Made by a program: the position numbers and the translations under genes
Part shown: piece after piece, positions 1 to 7,705 of the stretch
Numbering within the stretch: the stretch's first letter is position 1
How the letters are laid out: each line of letters opens with the position of its first letter
Assembly (NCBI RefSeq): GCF_001895025.1
Contig: NZ_BCXI01000039.1
Coordinates: forward strand, 26,969 to 90,968
Length of the DNA: 64,000 nucleotides
Origin: Rhodococcus zopfii NBRC 100606 = JCM 9919
GTDB taxonomy: Bacteria > Actinomycetota > Actinomycetes > Mycobacteriales > Mycobacteriaceae
Direction: 5' to 3'
Notes under the pieces: generated by a model
What the model was told of the DNA's origin: nothing
Database searches by the model: none
What the model saw: the letters and a program-made list of their open reading frames with translations, nothing else

Positions 1-302
1 TGCGCGGCAGGACCCACGCACAACCCGGCTGTCCGACGTGCGCCGAGCAGTCGGAGGGCTACACCTACGGGCTCGGCGTCGTGATCTCGGGCGACTGGCT
101 GTTGCAGAACCCCCTGTTCGCAGGGTATTCCGCGGTCGAGGCGTACCTGCCGGATCAGAAGGTCGCGATCGCGGTAGCGGTGACCTACGGTCCGGAGGCA
201 TTCGACGACACCGGCGCGTATCCGAATCAGGCCGAGATGCTGTTCCGGGAGATCGGTGCGCAGGTTGCGCCGGACCACGCACCGCCGATGCCGGCCCGGT
301 AG
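1..302 (+). CDS. Serine hydrolase (beta-lactamase/PBP4* family), C-terminal part only
   Basis: The open frame enters from the left edge (first full codon at base 3) and stops at 300-302, so only about 99 C-terminal residues are present. The segment contains YGLG near residue 21, then alternating hydrophobic strands and a YLPDQKVAIAVAVTYGP stretch. This looks like the last strands of class C beta-lactamase-fold serine hydrolases of Corynebacteriales, many of which are lipoproteins. The SxxK and YxN catalytic motifs would lie upstream, outside the window, so activity cannot be judged. The next gene starts about 110 bases downstream on the same strand. Confidence 0.6.
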   Translation, partial: RGRTHAQPGCPTCAEQSEGYTYGLGVVISGDWLLQNPLFAGYSAVEAYLPDQKVAIAVAVTYGPEAFDDTGAYPNQAEMLFREIGAQVAPDHAPPMPAR

Positions 303-414
303 GAACCACATGCGACGACACCCCACCTACGCGACGATTCGTTCCCGATCCTCCGGCGTGCGACGCTGCGGCGGGGAGTCCCGACACGGGGCCACGGACT
401 GGAAGGTGACGCGG

Positions 415-1815
415 ATGGCAGCGATGGACGCGATGGGCGCCTTGATGATGACGGCCGAGGAACTGTCGAATCCGATGCACATCTCCGCGTTGATCGTCGT
501 GACGCCACCCGAGGACGCCGGGCCCGCCTTCGTCGACGAGATCCATCGCGCCTGCCATGTCGACGCGAACCTCATCGACCCACGGCTGCGGCGTCGCCCG
601 CACCGCGGCGTCGACACGGGCGGGGTCTGGGTTTGGCGGGACACCGACATGGACATGAGCAAGCATGTGTTCCGGACAACGATGCCGGGCGGATCGGACG
701 GTAAGGCACTGTGGTCGCTCGTCGGCAGCCTGCATGCCGAACCGCTCGACTGGTCGAGGCCCATGTGGGAAGTACACGTGATCGACGGTTTCGACAGCAA
801 TCGGATCGGCCTGCTCATCAAGGTGCATCATTCCGTGGTCGACGGCATCGGCGGCATCCGGATGATCGAGTCCTGGGTGTGCGACGATCCGGACCGTCGC
901 GGCATGCAGCTGTTCGTCGCCACCCCCACCCGTGCGGCGGACTCTCCCGACGCCCCCCGCTTCCCGGGGCCGATCGCGCTGGCCCGCTCGACCGTCGGGG
1001 CCGCAGCTGCGGGCGCCGACTTCGCGGTCCGGCTCGGCAAGGGCGGATTCGTGAATGTCTTCAGGGCCCTGACCGGAGGCCATGCGACCCTGCCGTTCTC
1101 CGCGCCGAACACCCGGTTCAACGGCCGGCTCGGTCCCGCCCGCTCCGTTGCCGGCGCCGAGGTATCCCGCTCCCGCGTCCGTGCTGTCGCCGACACCACC
1201 GGGACCACCGGCAACGACGTCCTGACCGCCGTCGTCGCCGGCGTCTTGCGGCACTGGCTGCTCGCCCACGAGGAACTTCCCACCGAATCCCTGGTCGCGA
1301 TCTGCCCGATCACGGTCCGCACCCGCGACGCCGCCACGGACGGCGACGACGCCAACGCGTTCGGTGTCGCACTGTGCACGCTCGGCACCGAACTCGACGA
1401 TCCGGCGCAGCGGCTCGCGGTCGTCCACCGCTCGATGTCGGATGCGAAGGAGCAGGTCGCCGACCTCGGGTCGGGAGCGTCGCTGGCCGTTGCCCTTCCG
1501 GCTATCGCGCCGACCGTGCTGTTCCCCCAGATCCCGTTCGCTCCGACTCCGCGGCCGGCGTTCAACCTGGCGTTGTCGAGCGTGCCGGGGCCGCCCACCG
1601 CGCAGTACTGGAACGGCGCCCACGTCGATGCGATCTACCCGGTGTCGACGGTGTACGACGGCCTCGCCCTCAACGTCACCGTGTGCTCGTACGCCGACAA
1701 GCTCGACATCGGGTATGTCGCAGGGAGGGAACAGGTCCCCGACATCGAGACTCTCATCCCACTCACGGAACAAGCGTTGTCGGAACTGGAAACGGCCGTG
1801 GGGATCAAGCGATAG
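415..1815 (+). CDS. Wax ester synthase/diacylglycerol O-acyltransferase (WS/DGAT)
   Basis: This 466-residue protein has the acyltransferase motif HHSVVDG at residues 138-144 (HHxxxDG). The first His is the general base that moves an acyl group from acyl-CoA to diacylglycerol or a fatty alcohol. An N-terminal NPMHISAL stretch and the C-terminal LALSSVPGPP block are also typical of the WS/DGAT family, which makes storage triacylglycerol and wax esters at the membrane in rhodococci and mycobacteria. Length matches the usual 450-480. I chose the ATG at 415 because GGAAGG lies about 8 bases upstream; the frame is open further upstream but runs into the preceding gene. Its last 11 bases overlap the end of a decayed regulator on the other strand. 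Confidence 0.9.
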   Translation: MAAMDAMGALMMTAEELSNPMHISALIVVTPPEDAGPAFVDEIHRACHVDANLIDPRLRRRPHRGVDTGGVWVWRDTDMDMSKHVFRTTMPGGSDGKALWSLVGSLHAEPLDWSRPMWEVHVIDGFDSNRIGLLIKVHHSVVDGIGGIRMIESWVCDDPDRRGMQLFVATPTRAADSPDAPRFPGPIALARSTVGAAAAGADFAVRLGKGGFVNVFRALTGGHATLPFSAPNTRFNGRLGPARSVAGAEVSRSRVRAVADTTGTTGNDVLTAVVAGVLRHWLLAHEELPTESLVAICPITVRTRDAATDGDDANAFGVALCTLGTELDDPAQRLAVVHRSMSDAKEQVADLGSGASLAVALPAIAPTVLFPQIPFAPTPRPAFNLALSSVPGPPTAQYWNGAHVDAIYPVSTVYDGLALNVTVCSYADKLDIGYVAGREQVPDIETLIPLTEQALSELETAVGIKR

Positions 1816-2116
1816 GCGAACTCGCCGAAACCGCCGCTCGGACGAGGGCGTCCACCAGGTCGAGAAGCTGACCCGCGGGCCCGCCGGCGGGGTACACCCC
1901 GCCGACGGCGAACGCTCCGACGATCACGACGTGGATCCGGTCGGCGAGCCGGTCACCGTCCGCGACGCCCAGGCGCGCGGTGAGCCCGCGCCGCCGGCGG
2001 CGGAGTTCCTCTTCGTGTTCGAGACACCTGTCCCGGATGCGGGATTGATCGGAATCGAATTCCGCTGCGGTATTTGCATCGACCGGTGTGGACGCCCGCA
2101 GTTCACTCGCGACAGG
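1805..2116 (-). pseudogene. Remnant of a TetR/AcrR-type regulator (C-terminal domain only)
   Basis: On the minus strand a frame is open from a TGA at 2117-2119 to a TGA at 1805-1807, about 103 residues, with no plausible start codon. The translation includes RDRCLEHEEELRRRR, then LGVADGDRLADRI, then VVIVGAFAVGG, and ends with PAGQLLDLVDALVRAA. This is the layout of the ligand-binding C-terminal half of TetR regulators: a helix with conserved Arg/Cys, the ADxDxLAD helix, and a dimerisation helix. The DNA-binding N-terminal part is missing, and the sequence upstream of 2117 shows no helix-turn-helix in any minus frame. I infer a deletion remnant. It ends inside the last codons of the WS/DGAT gene. 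Confidence 0.6.
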
Positions 2117-2256
2117 TCACAATCGAACCCGCCTCTGCAGGACCGGGCACCGGCCGCGACCGCGCAACAGCGACCCGCTCGATAGACACCCAGGGTTACG
2201 ATCACGCAGATCGCAATGCTCGACCGACCGGGGAACGACCCCTACCGTCCAGGTCT

Positions 2257-3429
2257 ATGCCTCTCGCGTTCCACTGGTTCCTGCCCACCTACGGCGACAG
2301 CCGCTCGATCGTCGGAGGAGGCCACGGCACACCGGCCGGGGCGGCCCGCGGCGACCGTCGAGCGAGCATCGGTTACCTCGCGTCCATCGCCCGGGCCGCA
2401 GAGGAATTCGGTTTCACCGGAGCGCTCACCCCCACCGGCGCGTGGTGCGAGGACGCCTTTCTCACCACCGCAATGGTCGCGCGCGAGTCGGAGCGGATCG
2501 CGTTCCTCGTCGCGTTCCGCCCGGGCCTGATCAGTCCGACGCTCGCCGCGCAGATGGCGGCCACGTTCTCGCTGCACGCACCCGGCCGGATCCTGCTCAA
2601 CGTTGTCACCGGCGGTGAAGCGCACGAACAGCGCGCGTACGGCGATCACCTCGGCAAGGACGACCGCTACGCCCGCGCCGACGAGTTCCTCTCCATCGTC
2701 CGGCGACTGTGGGCCGGCGAGACCGTCACCCATCGCGGACGGCACCTCGACGTCGACGAGGCGGCGCTCGCGACGCTCCCGAACCCGGTGCCGCCGCTGT
2801 ACTTCGGTGGATCGTCGCCGGCCGCGGGTCCGGTCGCCGCCGAGCATTCGGACGTGTATCTCACCTGGGGTGAACCCCCGGCGGCGGTCGCACAGAAGAT
2901 CGCGTGGATTCGCGACCTCGCCGCCGCCCGCGGTCGCACGGTCCGGTTCGGCATCCGGCTACACGTCATCAGCCGCGACACCGCGGAAGAGGCGTGGGCG
3001 CAGGCCGACAACCTCGTCACCGCCCTCGGCCCGGAGGCCGTCGCAACCGCCCAGGCCGGTCTCGCCCGCAGCGAATCCGAGGGGCAACGCCGCATGCTCG
3101 CCCTGCACGAGGCCCACCGGCGCAGCGGCGACTGGCGCGACGCCCGCAATCTCGAAGTGACGCCGAACCTGTGGACCGGTATCGGACTGGTGCGCGGCGG
3201 CGCCGGAACCGCGCTGGTCGGCAGCCACAGCGAGGTCGCAGACCGGATCGCCGAGTATGCTGCGCTCGGCATCGAGGAATTCGTCCTCTCCGGATACCCG
3301 CATCTCGAAGAGCTGTACTGGTTCGGCGAGGGGGTCCTGCCGATCCTGCGCGAGCGCGCACTGTTCACCGGCGCCATCGAGACGACCGGAAGCGGAAGCG
3401 TGCCGTTCCTCGCGGCAGGGTCGAGCTGA
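2257..3429 (+). CDS. ssuD: FMNH2-dependent alkanesulfonate monooxygenase family (SsuD-like)
   Basis: The protein has 390 residues and opens with MPLAFHWFLPTYGDSRS, the characteristic start of SsuD proteins, followed by a luciferase-like TIM barrel. The LLNVVTGGEAHEQ motif near residue 115 and the C-terminal GIEEFVLSGYPHLEE segment are SsuD hallmarks. SsuD uses reduced FMN and oxygen to split alkanesulfonates into aldehyde and sulfite under sulfur limitation. No flavin reductase (ssuE) or ABC transporter gene lies beside it, so reduced flavin must come from elsewhere and the exact substrate is open. I start at the ATG at 2257 because the family begins there; the ribosome site is weak. Confidence 0.8.
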   Translation: MPLAFHWFLPTYGDSRSIVGGGHGTPAGAARGDRRASIGYLASIARAAEEFGFTGALTPTGAWCEDAFLTTAMVARESERIAFLVAFRPGLISPTLAAQMAATFSLHAPGRILLNVVTGGEAHEQRAYGDHLGKDDRYARADEFLSIVRRLWAGETVTHRGRHLDVDEAALATLPNPVPPLYFGGSSPAAGPVAAEHSDVYLTWGEPPAAVAQKIAWIRDLAAARGRTVRFGIRLHVISRDTAEEAWAQADNLVTALGPEAVATAQAGLARSESEGQRRMLALHEAHRRSGDWRDARNLEVTPNLWTGIGLVRGGAGTALVGSHSEVADRIAEYAALGIEEFVLSGYPHLEELYWFGEGVLPILRERALFTGAIETTGSGSVPFLAAGSS

Positions 3430-3645
3430 CCGCCGCACCTGCCGAGTCCGGATCACGAGCGTCTGAGCACCACGGAACCGGTGTCGGCAGCAGTGCGCTG
3501 TCGGCACCCCGGGGTGTGCGCCTCCGATCCGGTCTCGCCCCCTGTGAGACACAACAGCCGGTGTGTCGCGCCTCACTTCTGTGTAACAAGAGCGATAGCG
3601 TCACACGATAGGAATGTCACACGCCGAGTTTGCAGGGGGTTCCCA

Positions 3646-3942
3646 GTGACTACGACCCAGAGGCGGCTGTTGTTCGTCGGTCATCCCGACGCGGCCGAAG
3701 TATCCCAGTGGACGTCCGTGCGCGATCTGGCGTCCCAGCTGGGCTGGGAGACGACTCGCCGGTTCTCCCCGGATTTCGTCACCATCGCGATCGCGACCGA
3801 CGATGTGCTGGGTGGCGTCTGTACCCCCTCGGAGGCGTCGACCCTGCACGACGTCACCGCATCGTCGATCCCCTGCATGCGCGCGGGCGACGCGCTCGTC
3901 CGGCTGTTCGACAGCAACGACATCTCCGGATCAGCCTACTGA
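3646..3942 (+). CDS. Small hypothetical protein, possibly BRCT-like
   Basis: This 98-residue frame starts with GTG at 3646 behind a clear AGGGGG about 7 bases upstream. The content (RRLLFVGHPDAAEVSQW, a DLASQLGW helix, an FVTIAIATDD strand, then a VTASSIPCMRAGDALVRLF end) has the alternating strand/helix pattern of a BRCT domain, but I cannot prove this. The frame ends in TGA at 3940-3942 and stays open in the same frame for another 114 codons (next entry), so this may be the front part of an interrupted gene. Two copies of TCACACG (3601-3607 and 3617-3623) sit just upstream and could be regulatory. Confidence 0.55.
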   Translation: MTTTQRRLLFVGHPDAAEVSQWTSVRDLASQLGWETTRRFSPDFVTIAIATDDVLGGVCTPSEASTLHDVTASSIPCMRAGDALVRLFDSNDISGSAY

Positions 3943-4287
3943 TCCCTCCGCGGCGGTTTCCTCAGCTCTGCCGGACCGGCCGGACCTGGTGCCTGCCACT
4001 GGCGGAAGCGCCTGGAGTCGTATCGACTCGCGACGGTTCGCCCCGACCGAGATGGCGCTCGTCGGATCCTTACCAACAGCGACGTCAGCTGTTCCCGGCT
4101 CGACGCTGCCGGCATCCCGATCAGCGGGTGGGCGATCCGGCCGAGCGGGAACCTGACGGCGTTCGAAGCGGAGCAGAAACGCAGGATCCAGGGCACGTCA
4201 GCCTTGGGGAGCCGACTCCCAGAGCCCCATGAGATTGCCCTCGGAGTCCCTGAAGTAGGCCGCGAAACCCATCGTGCCCACGGGTGA
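3943..4287 (+). pseudogene. In-frame continuation beyond the TGA of the preceding gene
   Basis: After the TGA at 3940-3942 the same frame is open to a TGA at 4285-4287. From about 4060 to 4195 the third codon positions are mostly G or C and the translation looks protein-like (NSDVSCSRLDAAGIPISGWA, then a Glu/Lys/Arg helix). The simplest reading is that a gene of about 213 residues has been cut by a nonsense mutation; readthrough or chance are alternatives. The last 90 bases overlap the end of the convergent VOC gene, so the true end may be nearer 4195. No function can be given. Confidence 0.35.
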
Positions 4288-4581
4288 ACGGGGCGCGACG
4301 GTCTTCCCGCCGAGCGATTCGATCTTCTGCAGCGCGTCGTCGATGTTGTCGACGTCGATGGTGACGACCGGTGCAGCGGCTTCCCCTCGCTGCATCATCC
4401 CGCCGCCGATGTACCCGGGTTCGGACGACATTCCGGTGTCGTCGACGGGCCCGGTCACGACGATCGTGTAATCCATTTCGGGCATCTCGTTGATCCGCCA
4501 CCCGAATGCATCGCGATAGAAGCGGCGGGCGCGGTCGCCATCGTCGAACGGAATCTCGAAGTGCACAACTTTGCCGGACAT
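4198..4581 (-). CDS. VOC (glyoxalase/bleomycin resistance-like) family protein
   Basis: The protein has 127 residues with one vicinal-oxygen-chelate module. It opens MSGKVVHFEIPFDDGDRARRF with a predicted metal-ligand His at residue 7, and ends in the typical AAYFRDSEGNLMGLWE strand. In between lies a GVMMQ-like turn (GGGMMQRG) and a VTIDVDNIDDALQKIESLGG helix. Such proteins are often single-module dimers that bind a metal and a small electrophile or antibiotic; the substrate cannot be predicted. The ATG at 4581 has a purine-rich AGGAGG-like stretch upstream on the minus strand. It converges on the interrupted small gene at 3646. Confidence 0.85.
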   Translation of the reverse strand: MSGKVVHFEIPFDDGDRARRFYRDAFGWRINEMPEMDYTIVVTGPVDDTGMSSEPGYIGGGMMQRGEAAAPVVTIDVDNIDDALQKIESLGGKTVAPRSPVGTMGFAAYFRDSEGNLMGLWESAPQG

Positions 4582-4651
4582 GGCTGGTGCCTCCTTGCTG
4601 TGGGCCGCCGGAGGTGCGGCTCGTTCCAGCGTAGGACCCGCCGCCCCGTCC

Positions 4652-5359
4652 TCACGGGTCGATTCGGGTAGTTTTCGGGTCGAGGAGTTCGACGGTCGGT
4701 CCCGACACGGCGTCGAGCAGCGCTGCCGTCGCGGGGTCGTCCGGGTCGACGCTCCCCTCGTTCGCGGCGAGATTCGCGGCGAGAAATCCCCGGACCGGAG
4801 CCGCGTCGATGCCGTGGTCGCCGCGCCGGCACTCGTCGGCGACCGCGAACGTCATGAGGAACAGATGCGGGACACGGTCACCGTCGGCGTGGATCGCCGG
4901 CTGGAAATAGGGCACCCGGATGATCTTCGCCCCGGCGGCCGCATAGAACTTCAGGCGCCGTTCGGGGTCACCGAATCCGATGTCGGTGTGGTGTCGCGGG
5001 TCCTCGACCTCACCCACGATCAACAGCGGATCGACGCGTCGCTGCCAGTCCGCGGCGACCGCTCGCAGGATCTTGCCGCCGACTCCGTCGCCTCGCCGGC
5101 CCGGCCTGGTCGCCAGGTACGCGGTCAGCATGACGCGGCACTGCGGGAACCATTGGCCTACAGCGCCACCGAGGATCTCTCCGGCGTCTCCGAGCGCCAC
5201 GGAGGCGACGGTCTCACCGCGAGGGTCGTTCAGGTCCGCAAGGAACTCGGCGCGCGGAATCAGTTCGGAGTCAACGAACGACGGCGCGAGTACCGTGTCG
5301 TAGAACTCCTCGGTTTTCGATGCCGGAAGATCTTTGGAGTCGCGGACGTCGAGTCCCAC
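4652..5359 (-). CDS. GNAT-like N-acetyltransferase, substrate unknown
   Basis: The predicted protein has 235 residues. A RPGRRGDGVGGKILRAVAADW segment gives the R/Q-x-x-G-x-G/A acetyl-CoA loop near residue 93, preceded by MLTAYLATRP (strand beta4) and followed by a DIGFGDPERRLKFYAAAGAK region that resembles the GNAT 'RLYEKxGF' end. I chose GTG at 5359 (VGLDVRDSKD) with GAAGG about 10 bases upstream; the frame is open far upstream but that part is low-complexity and lacks coding character. It is divergent from the small membrane peptide gene at 5542. Function beyond acyl transfer is unknown. Confidence 0.65.
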   Translation of the reverse strand: MGLDVRDSKDLPASKTEEFYDTVLAPSFVDSELIPRAEFLADLNDPRGETVASVALGDAGEILGGAVGQWFPQCRVMLTAYLATRPGRRGDGVGGKILRAVAADWQRRVDPLLIVGEVEDPRHHTDIGFGDPERRLKFYAAAGAKIIRVPYFQPAIHADGDRVPHLFLMTFAVADECRRGDHGIDAAPVRGFLAANLAANEGSVDPDDPATAALLDAVSGPTVELLDPKTTRIDP

Positions 5360-5502
5360 AGTTGCCGCCTTCGCCGTGCCGGGTGTACGCGCGCACTGCG
5401 TCTGTCCGGGCGCACGGATTCCGGATCGGAGCCTACCTGTGTCGCAGCTCGATCCGGCCCGAACGATCCACTGTTCGGGGTTGAGCAGGTACCGCACGGG
5501 GT

Positions 5503-5517
5503 ACTGCACCGTGCAGT
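5503..5517. promoter_or_regulatory. Perfect 7+1+7 inverted repeat between divergent genes
   Basis: ACTGCAC-C-GTGCAGT lies 25 bases upstream of the start of the small membrane peptide at 5542 and in the upstream region of the GNAT-like gene at 5359. The position between divergent genes suits a dimeric repressor's operator. No regulator gene adjoins it, and the TetR remnant is 3.4 kb away, so any link is speculation. Confidence 0.35.
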
Positions 5518-5541
5518 GGATGCACCGCACAGGAGGTAGGC

Positions 5542-5688
5542 ATGAACGCCCACGTCGTCGAACTGATGTTGTTGCTGCTCGTTGCACTCGCGGCGGTGGC
5601 GGTACTGCAGTTGCGGGTGGCACGTGCGCGCAATCTCCATCGACAGACGTACCGCGGGGTGGACGTCCCTCGTGCGTGGTTTCGGTAG
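5542..5688 (+). CDS. 48-residue single-pass membrane peptide, unknown function
   Basis: An ATG at 5542 follows a strong AGGAGG (5531-5536) at 5-base spacing, and the frame runs to TAG at 5686-5688. The peptide starts MNAHVVELMLLLLVALAAVA, a predicted membrane helix from about residue 6 to 22, followed by an Arg-rich tail (RVARARNLHRQTYRGVDVP), so the likely topology is N-out/C-in. The last codons and stop lie within an 18-bp perfect hairpin. I do not recognise a family. The strong ribosome site and typical codon use make a real small gene more likely than chance. Confidence 0.6.
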   Translation: MNAHVVELMLLLLVALAAVAVLQLRVARARNLHRQTYRGVDVPRAWFR

Positions 5689-5712
5689 CGGGGACTACCG
5701 AAACCACGCACG
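5671..5712. terminator. 18-bp perfect hairpin between convergent genes
   Basis: Bases 5671-5688 pair perfectly with 5695-5712, leaving a 6-base loop (CGGGGA). It includes the stop codon of the 48-residue gene and ends 9 bases before the end of the convergent monooxygenase gene at 5722. There is no U-tract, as is common for actinobacterial terminators. Being symmetric, it could end transcription in both directions. Confidence 0.7.
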
Positions 5713-5721
5713 GGACGGGGG

Positions 5722-7542
5722 TCAGTTGAGGTGGTGCACCTCCTGCAACCCGTACACCGGCGTCGGAATGCCCTCGTAGCGGGCCTTGAGCTGCAGCGCG
5801 AGATACAGCGAGTAGTGGCGGGATTGGTGCAGGTTGCCGCCCTGGAACCACAGCCCCTCCTGCCGGGTCGGCTTCCACATGTTGCGCTGTTCGCCTTCCC
5901 ACGGCCCCGGGTCCTTCGTGGTGTCCGATCCGAGACCCCAGCACTTGCCGACCTTGTCCGCGACGTCCTGGCCGATCAGATCGGCGACCCAGCCGTTCAT
6001 CGACCCGTATCCGGTGGCGTAGACGACCAGGTCGGCGTCGAGTTCGGTGCCGTCCTCGAGGATCACGGACCGTTCGGTCAGCTCCCGCACGTTCCCGTGG
6101 GCGAGCTTGATGTCGCCGTTCGCGACGAGCTCCGCGGCGCCGACGTCGATGTAGTACCCCGATGCCCGGCGCAGGTACTTCATGAACAGACCGGATCCGT
6201 CGTCACCCCAGTCGTGCCGGAACCCGGCCTTCTCGAGCCGGTCGTAGAAGTCCGCGTCGCGTTCGCGGATCTTGTCGTAAACGGGGATCTGGAACTCGTG
6301 CATGATCCGGTACGGCAGCGACGCGAACGTCAGGTCCGCCTTGTGGGTGGTCACCCCGGCCGCGAGCGCCCGCTCCGAATAGAGGTCGCCGAGACCGAGA
6401 TCCATGAGCGATTCGGACTTGACGATGTGCGTGGACGACCGCTGCACCATCGTCACGTCCGCCCCGACCTCCCACAGAGCACCGCAGATGTCGTGCGCGG
6501 AATTGTTCGCGCCGATGACCACGGCCTTCTTGCCCGCGTAGGCGTCGGGGCCCGGGTGCCGGCTGGAGTGGTGCTGCTCGCCCGCGAACCGATCCATGCC
6601 GGGGAACGACGGGATGTTGGGTTTGCCGGACATCCCGGTGGCGATCACGAGCTGCTTCGGACGCAGCACCAGCGGCTCCCCGTCGCGTTCGACGTGCACG
6701 GTCCATTCCCCCGTTGCCTCGTCGTAGGACGCCGACGTGCACGTCGTCTTCGACCAGTACGGCACCTCCATGACCCGCGTGTACATCTCGAGCCAGTCCC
6801 CGATCTTGTCCTTCGGCGCGAACACCGGCCAGTTGTCGGGGAACGGCAGATACGGCAGGTGGTCGTACCAGACCGGGTCGTGCAGGCACAGCGACTTGTA
6901 GCGGCCGCGCCACTGGTCGCCGGGCCGGTCGTGCTTGTCGAGCACGATGGCGGGCACGCCGAGCTGCCGCATGCGGGCGCCGAGAGCGATACCACCCTGA
7001 CCACCGCCGACGATCACGACGTAGGGCTGACGGCTGTATCCGAGTTCGCGTTCCTCCGCGGCGCGCTGTTCGGACCAGGTGACCCGGTTCCGGTCGGCGC
7101 CGTGCGTGGTGCCGCGCGGACGCCGCGTGCCCTTGCCCTCCTCGTGACCGGCCAGTTCCTGCAGGGTCGTGAGCAGGGTCCAGGCGCCGTCCTCGACGAG
7201 ACGCAGGTGTCCTTCCCCGCGGCCGGTCGCGGTCTCGAATGCGATCCAGGCGCTGACGACGCCGTCGTCCTCGGTGGGCGTTTCCGTGGTGCGGAAGCCG
7301 CGCGGGTCGGTGTCGTCGAGCCGCTCGTGCAGCATGGTCGCGACACCGTCGCGGCCCTCGACCGTCTTGAGGTTCCAGGTGAACGCGACCAGGTCGCGCC
7401 AGAAGCTGTCGGTGGCGAACATGCCGGCGGCGGCGGCGACGTCGCGGGCGGCGAGCGCGGCCTCGAAATCGCGCAGCCACTCGTCGACGCGTCGTTGCGG
7501 GTCGGCGCCCCGGTCGGTGGGCTGCTCGAGAATATCGGTCAT
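5722..7542 (-). CDS. Flavin-containing monooxygenase with N-terminal SnoaL-like domain
   Basis: The protein has 606 residues. Residues 1-130 (EWLRDFEAALAARDVAAAAGMF, FTWNLKTVEGRDGVATML) resemble an NTF2/SnoaL-like fold. From about residue 175 the FAD Rossmann motif VIVGGGQGGIALGARM is followed by an NAD(P)-binding segment AVVIGANNSAHDICGALWE and a late LVVYATGYGS motif (ATG), the order found in class B flavoprotein monooxygenases. It probably hydroxylates or inserts oxygen into an organic substrate using NADPH. ATG at 7542 has GGAAGGG about 9 bases upstream. It is divergent from a GAF-domain regulator at 7706, which may control it. Confidence 0.85.
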   Translation of the reverse strand: MTDILEQPTDRGADPQRRVDEWLRDFEAALAARDVAAAAGMFATDSFWRDLVAFTWNLKTVEGRDGVATMLHERLDDTDPRGFRTTETPTEDDGVVSAWIAFETATGRGEGHLRLVEDGAWTLLTTLQELAGHEEGKGTRRPRGTTHGADRNRVTWSEQRAAEERELGYSRQPYVVIVGGGQGGIALGARMRQLGVPAIVLDKHDRPGDQWRGRYKSLCLHDPVWYDHLPYLPFPDNWPVFAPKDKIGDWLEMYTRVMEVPYWSKTTCTSASYDEATGEWTVHVERDGEPLVLRPKQLVIATGMSGKPNIPSFPGMDRFAGEQHHSSRHPGPDAYAGKKAVVIGANNSAHDICGALWEVGADVTMVQRSSTHIVKSESLMDLGLGDLYSERALAAGVTTHKADLTFASLPYRIMHEFQIPVYDKIRERDADFYDRLEKAGFRHDWGDDGSGLFMKYLRRASGYYIDVGAAELVANGDIKLAHGNVRELTERSVILEDGTELDADLVVYATGYGSMNGWVADLIGQDVADKVGKCWGLGSDTTKDPGPWEGEQRNMWKPTRQEGLWFQGGNLHQSRHYSLYLALQLKARYEGIPTPVYGLQEVHHLN

Positions 7543-7639
7543 GGCGGGAACCCTTCCGGTCGTTGTTGTGATCCAGCACACATCCGACCGCCCAGCGCGC
7601 GCAATCGTTGCATCGGGTTGCACGGCCACCAGCCCCGCT

Positions 7640-7655
7640 TGTGGCACGGACCACA
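7640..7655. promoter_or_regulatory. Candidate operator in the divergent monooxygenase/regulator spacer
   Basis: TGTGG-CACGGA-CCACA is a short inverted repeat in the 163-bp spacer between the monooxygenase (start 7542) and the GAF-domain regulator (start 7706). Two direct GTTGCA copies (7607-7612 and 7617-7622) lie beside it. AcoR-type activators bind TGT-N10-ACA-like sites, and this repeat fits that shape (TGT at 7640, ACA ending 7655). Confidence 0.4.
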
Positions 7656-7705
7656 TCGCCGCGCCTATGCTCCGGAGGGAACACCCCGGAAACCGGAGAG
7701 GAACC

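Noticed and set aside
3940..3942. TGA read as selenocysteine in the small gene
   Set aside because: No selenocysteine insertion hairpin was seen just after it and no selenoprotein machinery is in the window; a nonsense mutation is simpler.
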